A stretch of DNA of 8,798 bases from the NCBI GenBank assembly GCA_944385265.1, contig CALWWO010000029.1:1-8798 (forward strand), read 5' to 3'. A program made the position numbers and the translations under genes. Every line of letters begins with the position of its first letter. Position 1 is the first letter of the stretch. Under the pieces are notes generated by a model. That model was not told where the DNA came from. It saw nothing but the letters and a program-made list of their open reading frames with translations, and did no database searches. The stretch comes from an uncultured Oscillospiraceae bacterium. Lineage in GTDB: Bacteria > Bacillota_A > Clostridia > Oscillospirales > Oscillospiraceae. Of the stretch, positions 5,431 to 8,798 are shown one piece after another.

Positions 5431-6537
5431 TCATCCTTTTTTGATTTTTTCGAGAGTTTTACGCATTCTCTCTATATCTGCGGCTGTAGGAGCAGTGCTG
5501 TTTTTTTGCGCGGGTTTTCCGGTCGCGTCCGTACGCAAGTCGTTTTTTTCGATATCCTTTGCGCGGTGCAGCCCTTTACCGTGCCAGTTTTTCATTATAG
5601 AGTCCATATATTTCCACACAAGCCGCCCCGTCTGCGTGACGGTCCTGTCAAACGCGATGGCGGCAGCCTCCGGCTCGAATCCCATGCCGATCCAGCTTTC
5701 GATATATTTCCGTTCCGTCGCCGTAAGGTCGCGCCCGCGTATTTGCAGCGCGGCGGCAAACTGCGCCGTACTCTCGCGCCGGGCAGCCAGATTTTTTATA
5801 TACTCCTCCGCCTGCTCAAGGGAGAAGATACCCTCTTTCTCCCATGTATAGGCGGCTTTTTCTATGTATCTCATCGTGGGCAGCCTGTGGTCGCCGTATC
5901 TGCGGCGGTTTTCCGCGATGCAGAAGGTGACGAGCTGCAAAATGACCTCCGGCGGCAGACGCAGGCAGTCGTATATCCCGAACAGCTTTATTAGATCGTC
6001 CGACGACAATATTTTACCGAGCGCGCGCTGGACCTCGTCCACCAGCATGGAAAACTGCGCGCCGTTTGCCATCTCCCGCTTTATGTCGGCAATGGAGTAA
6101 TCAGGCAAAACGTCCGCCGGAGCGGGGCGCGCACGTGAAGCTATCCCCACATCATCGATATTTTTAACCGGATTTTGAGATTCATCCGCCACATTGCCGA
6201 GATTATGTGCAGAATTTTTAGGTGCCTCCTCCACGTTATCAGCAGCGCTGTCAGACGCCGCGTAGACGGGCTGACGCGCGGATACGGAGCTTCCCGTATC
6301 TGCGATATCGGTTTTTATAAGCCCAAGACGGGAGAGCGTCGTCACGGCGAGGCGAAGTTTATCCTCCGAAAGATGGAGCTTTTCGGCTGAATCAGATGGG
6401 AGGACGCCGTTGTTTTTTAATATATAAATGTACAGGAGCGCCGCTTCGGGGCATCCGCTGCCAATGAGAAGGGAAGCAGCGCGCCCGCTCATTGAGACGG
6501 TCTCAACGTCAGGCAGTATAAATTTTTGCCCTGTCAT
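5431..6537 (-). CDS. DnaD/DnaB-like primosome protein
   Basis: This protein likely bridges the origin or fork DNA and the helicase loader. The 368-residue product has an N-terminal winged-helix-like part (about 1-75, ending TTLSRLGLIKTD), a polar low-complexity linker (about 76-145), then two DnaB_2/DDBH2-like helical domains (about 148-250 and 262-330). The second carries an exact YxxxIxxxW motif, YMDSIMKNW (310-318). The first has YIEKAAYTW (224-232), with Ala in place of Ile. One winged helix plus two DDBH2 units resembles Bacillus DnaB more than DnaD. The frame runs up to 6666, but ATG at 6537 has AAAGGAG seven bases upstream and the promoter lies inside the longer frame, so the short form is chosen. 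The loader gene follows in the same operon. Confidence 0.88.
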   Translation of the reverse strand: MTGQKFILPDVETVSMSGRAASLLIGSGCPEAALLYIYILKNNGVLPSDSAEKLHLSEDKLRLAVTTLSRLGLIKTDIADTGSSVSARQPVYAASDSAADNVEEAPKNSAHNLGNVADESQNPVKNIDDVGIASRARPAPADVLPDYSIADIKREMANGAQFSMLVDEVQRALGKILSSDDLIKLFGIYDCLRLPPEVILQLVTFCIAENRRRYGDHRLPTMRYIEKAAYTWEKEGIFSLEQAEEYIKNLAARRESTAQFAAALQIRGRDLTATERKYIESWIGMGFEPEAAAIAFDRTVTQTGRLVWKYMDSIMKNWHGKGLHRAKDIEKNDLRTDATGKPAQKNSTAPTAADIERMRKTLEKIKKG

Positions 6538-6571
6538 GCGAAAACTCCTTTCAACGATTACTTTAAACATC

Positions 6572-6600
6572 ATAATAGCATAATTTTCGATTTCCTTCAA
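6572..6600 (-). promoter_or_regulatory. Promoter of the DnaD-loader operon
   Basis: On the minus strand TTGAAG (6600-6595) and TATTAT (6577-6572) are 17 bp apart, and the -10 is preceded by TGC, an extended -10. The predicted start near 6565 leaves a leader of roughly 28 bases before ATG 6537 with its AAAGGAG site. This fixes the start of the DnaD-like gene. Confidence 0.7.
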
Positions 6601-6633
6601 CAAATAAAGTACGGCTTTGACATAAGATAGTAT

Positions 6634-6662
6634 TTTACAAATAGAGTAAAAAATGGTATAAT
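6634..6662 (+). promoter_or_regulatory. Rightward extended -10 promoter
   Basis: TTTACA (6634-6639) and a perfect TATAAT (6657-6662) are 17 bp apart, with TGG directly before the -10. It points towards the XRE gene, whose start lies about 175 bases beyond the predicted start point. That would give a long leader crossing the GACA repeats and a second promoter. A TTGACA at 6617-6622 also lies just upstream but has no good partner. Confidence 0.6.
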
Positions 6663-6729
6663 ACAAGTATAAAAAATATATAAATTTGAAATGTTATCTC
6701 CACCAGAAAAAGCGATTTCGAAAATAATC

Positions 6730-6759
6730 GACAATATTAGACATAAGTTGACATAATAT
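6730..6759 (+). repeat. Three GACA repeats at 10-bp phase
   Basis: GACAATATTA (6730-6739), GACATAAGTT (6740-6749) and GACATAATAT (6750-6759) sit end to end, so GACA recurs every ten bases on one face of the helix. The last copy includes the TTGACA -35 box at 6748-6753. A fourth GACATAA is at 6619-6625. The arrangement suggests a binding site for a regulator of the XRE gene, possibly the XRE protein itself. Confidence 0.5.
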
Positions 6760-6777
6760 ACGGTCTATTTTAATAAT
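6748..6777 (+). promoter_or_regulatory. Proximal promoter of the XRE gene
   Basis: TTGACA (6748-6753) is a perfect -35 box; AATAAT (6772-6777) lies 18 bp downstream and matches the -10 consensus at five of six positions. The predicted start near 6784 leaves a leader of about 60 bases. The -35 box is part of the 10-bp-phased GACA repeats, so a protein bound there would compete with RNA polymerase. Confidence 0.55.
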
Positions 6778-6844
6778 AACCTTATTACAAATTTTTACTA
6801 CCATATAACGAATGCGGACGGTAAACTGTTAAGGGAGAGTGGTG

Positions 6845-7156
6845 GTGGATACAGTGGACGTGCATAATAGATTGCGCAGATTAATGGAAGAAAGAGGCTG
6901 GTCAGAATACAGATTGTCGAAAGAATGCGGTCTATCGCAGTCGACGATCGCGAATGTGCTCCGCAGAAATACTATGCCCAGCGTGGCGACGCTTGAGACG
7001 ATATGCTTCGGCATGGGTATAACGATGTCGCAATTTTTTGCAGACGGAGAGATGGTGGAAATGAGCGACGATCTGAAGGCGCTGTTTGAAGCGTGGCGGT
7101 CGCTGACGGCAGGACAGAAACAAGCGGTTTTGCAAATTATAGAGTATATGAAGTAA
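6845..7156 (+). CDS. XRE-family helix-turn-helix regulator
   Basis: This is a small cytoplasmic DNA-binding protein of 103 residues. Its HTH_3 domain spans about 7-65, with helix-turn-helix KECGLSQSTIANVLRR at about 26-41 and the usual tail PSVATLETICFGMGITMSQFF. A short C-terminal helical part (75-103, SLTAGQKQAVLQIIEYMK) is common in Clostridia versions and may mediate pairing. Three GTG codons in a row (6839, 6842, 6845) could start it. AAGGGAG at 6831-6837 is seven bases from 6845, so that one is chosen. It is divergent from the DnaD-loader operon, but nothing shows that it controls replication genes. It could regulate itself or a distant target. Confidence 0.88.
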   Translation: MDTVDVHNRLRRLMEERGWSEYRLSKECGLSQSTIANVLRRNTMPSVATLETICFGMGITMSQFFADGEMVEMSDDLKALFEAWRSLTAGQKQAVLQIIEYMK

Positions 7157-7497
7157 ACGGACGCGTTATTGGGCTGGCGTAATTTTGTGCAAGCCCGAGT
7201 GAAAGGATTTTGACACGTCTAAGATGATCAGCGGGGAAAAGTCTGCATCATCAACATATACCGGAAGAAAAAAACGGCAAAACAGGCGGAGAATTTATTC
7301 AAATCGACAAAAAACACGAAAAAGTTGAAAATAATGCTTGAAATTCATAGAATAGGTATGTAAAATACTGTCGGACATTTTGTAAATTGCGTATATAAAG
7401 TTGCTGTTGGCGACGATATATCATATTGACAGAGAGCACCGCTCTGTTAAAAAATGCAAAAATGACAAAATGCAAAATATTTTAGGAGGAAATAACA
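7157..7497 (+). other. Intergenic gap before the peptide-binding gene
   Basis: No gene is seen. After the XRE stop there is a weak hairpin GGGCT/AGCCC (7171-7175/7192-7196, 16-base loop) without a T-run, so no clear terminator. GATGAT (7223-7228) and ATCATC (7247-7252) form another inverted repeat. The right end is A-rich with repeated AAAATGC/AAAATGA units (7452-7476) in the leader, just before AGGAGGA at 7484-7490. Confidence 0.5.
7338..7366 (+). promoter_or_regulatory. Promoter of the SBP_bac_5 gene
   Basis: TTGAAA (7338-7343) and TAAAAT (7361-7366) each differ from consensus at one position and are 17 bp apart. The predicted start near 7373 gives a leader of about 125 bases before ATG 7498. 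The leader contains a small inverted repeat ACAGAG/CTCTGT (7429-7434/7442-7447). Confidence 0.6.
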
Positions 7498-8798
7498 ATG
7501 AGAAGTTCTTTAAAGAGAGCTTTGAGCATGCTGCTTGTCGTATGTATGGTGCTGGCGCTTGCTGCCTGCGGCGGGGAAACGAGCGATAGTTCAAGCTCGT
7601 CCGGCGGCGACCAGTCCGGCGATACATACACATACCGCACCTACTCGCAGGCTCTCGGCACAAACTGGAATCCGCACTCATGGGAGACGAATGCTGACGA
7701 CGCTATGTTATCTTATCTTGAGACGCCGCTTGTCAACATATCCATCTCGGATTCCGAAAACGGCGTTTACCAGTGGGTATATGAGGCTGCGACCTCTATC
7801 ACAGACGTTACGGCCGACCATCAGGAGGACCTGACGACGTACAACGTAACGCTCCCGGAAGGGCAGACGGTTGAGGACACGACCGAGGGCTATGTTTTTG
7901 AAATCGCGCTCAACGAGAATCTCACATGGGAGAACGGCGAAGCGATCACCGCCGACGATTACATCTACTCCATGAAAGCTCTTCTTGATCCCGACATGAA
8001 AAACTACCGTGCCAACCTGTATTACGCCGGTGAGTCCGCTGTCGCGGGCGGCAACGAGTACTACTACGGCGGCGGCATCGCTTGGGATACCGATGTTGAG
8101 GGCGCATATGCTCTCGATACTCTCGTAGCAGGCGAGGACGGCACGTACACGAGCGCTGACGGCGCTCCGCTCGCTTTCGCGCTCAACAGTGCGCTTGCGT
8201 GGCTCGGCGGCGAGACCATGACGACTTACGTCGATTCCTACGGAGAAGACATGTTCGATATGACTGCATGGGAATCTCTTCAGGAGCTCGCGGTCGGCGG
8301 TTTCGTTGATGTAACCGATGAGTCGATCGAGCTGTTCGGTCAGCTTATCACCGCGTCACCTGACTGGGGCGAGACAGAGGCTGACGTCATCAACTATATG
8401 TACACGGGTGAAATGATGCCCGAGGTCGAGTATGACGGAACTGTCGGCTGCTACAAGGTCAACGATTACACGATCCGCTATGTCACCGACGCTTATATCG
8501 ACATCAACTACTTCCTCACCTCCTGCACGTCAAGCTGGCTTGTATACGAGGACCTCTACGAGGAAGGCAAGGACACGACCGGCACTCTTGTAACGACCAA
8601 CTACGGCACATCTCCCGAGACCACGATGTCGTACGGTCCGTACAGACTCGATTCTCTCCAGTCCGACAGACAGGCTGTCCTGGTACGCAACGAGAACTGG
8701 TATGACTATGAGGAAGATGAAAACGGCAAGCTCGTATCCTACACCGATTTCGATGTGGACGGAGAGAGCGCACGCCAGTACATGGCTGACAGCGTCGT
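7498..8798 (+). CDS. Peptide-type ABC solute-binding lipoprotein (SBP_bac_5), 3' end cut
   Basis: This is an extracellular lipid-anchored receptor of the oligopeptide/nickel-binding (OppA/DppA) class. About 433 codons are present without a stop, so the gene runs past the window; family members usually have 500-650 residues. It begins with a lipoprotein signal (basic RSSLKRA, hydrophobic core, lipobox LAAC with Cys24) and a Ser/Gly tether. Then comes YRTYSQALGTNWNPHSWETN and the family hallmark TWENGEAITADDYIYSMKAL at about 142-161. A YGPYRLDSL segment occurs near 380. ATG follows AGGAGGA by seven bases. Its permease and ATPase genes, if adjacent, lie to the right. Peptide binding is typical for the family but the ligand is not proven. 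It is unrelated in fold family to the other binding lipoprotein at 2229-3290. Confidence 0.9.
   Translation, partial: MRSSLKRALSMLLVVCMVLALAACGGETSDSSSSSGGDQSGDTYTYRTYSQALGTNWNPHSWETNADDAMLSYLETPLVNISISDSENGVYQWVYEAATSITDVTADHQEDLTTYNVTLPEGQTVEDTTEGYVFEIALNENLTWENGEAITADDYIYSMKALLDPDMKNYRANLYYAGESAVAGGNEYYYGGGIAWDTDVEGAYALDTLVAGEDGTYTSADGAPLAFALNSALAWLGGETMTTYVDSYGEDMFDMTAWESLQELAVGGFVDVTDESIELFGQLITASPDWGETEADVINYMYTGEMMPEVEYDGTVGCYKVNDYTIRYVTDAYIDINYFLTSCTSSWLVYEDLYEEGKDTTGTLVTTNYGTSPETTMSYGPYRLDSLQSDRQAVLVRNENWYDYEEDENGKLVSYTDFDVDGESARQYMADSV

Noticed and set aside
5203..5994. 263-codon plus-strand open frame
   Set aside because: It is antisense across the loader and DnaD-like genes and spans their junction; no family features are seen.
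6538..6666. N-terminal extension of the DnaD-like frame to 6666
   Set aside because: The promoter of the operon lies inside it, while ATG 6537 has a good AAAGGAG site.
7401..7589. 62-codon plus-strand open frame overlapping the SBP_bac_5 start
   Set aside because: It is out of frame with the lipoprotein gene, which has AGGAGGA, a signal peptide and a lipobox.

Overview
The window looks like chromosomal DNA of a Clostridia-class Firmicute, probably a gut-type Oscillospiraceae/Ruminococcaceae relative. This is inferred from the pairing of a DnaD-domain protein with a zinc-finger DnaI/DnaC-type helicase loader, from AGGAGG-type ribosome binding sites, from sigma-A-like promoters in AT-rich gaps, and from lipoprotein solute-binding proteins with Ser/Thr-rich linkers. 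No rRNA, tRNA, insertion sequence or CRISPR array is visible.

Layout. Bases 1-758 hold no convincing gene but are densely packed with inverted repeats. From 759 to 4104 the minus strand carries, in transcription order, a Crp/Fnr-family regulator (4104-3430), a 36-bp perfect palindrome and promoter, an NMT1/SsuA-type solute-binding lipoprotein (3290-2229), its permease (2239-1436) and its ATPase (1337-759), closed by a clear intrinsic terminator (759-731). The palindrome is centred about 42 bp upstream of the predicted start point, the class II position for Crp/Fnr activators, so the regulator probably controls the transporter next to it. The transported substrate cannot be read from the sequence.

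Bases 4105-4415 are a non-coding gap with a 13-bp direct repeat, four same-direction DnaA-box-like nonamers (one perfect) and a 14-bp AT-rich inverted repeat with a T-run. Next come two minus-strand replication genes in one operon: a DnaD/DnaB-like primosome protein (6537-5431) and the helicase loader (5417-4416), 13 bp apart. Together they would load the replicative helicase at origins or stalled forks. The DnaA-box cluster beside them may be an origin-like or DnaA-responsive site.

Bases 6538-6844 are an AT-rich divergent promoter region. It serves the replication operon leftward and a small XRE-family regulator (6845-7156) rightward, and carries three GACA repeats at exact 10-bp phase. After a 341-bp gap with a good promoter, the right end holds the 5' part of a large peptide-type (SBP_bac_5) solute-binding lipoprotein gene (from 7498) that runs off the window.

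The most interesting items are the hairpin-dense block at the left, the Crp-type palindrome/promoter arrangement, the DnaA-box cluster next to primosome genes, and the phased repeats upstream of the XRE gene. Nothing here proves a new system; these are candidate signals read by eye.
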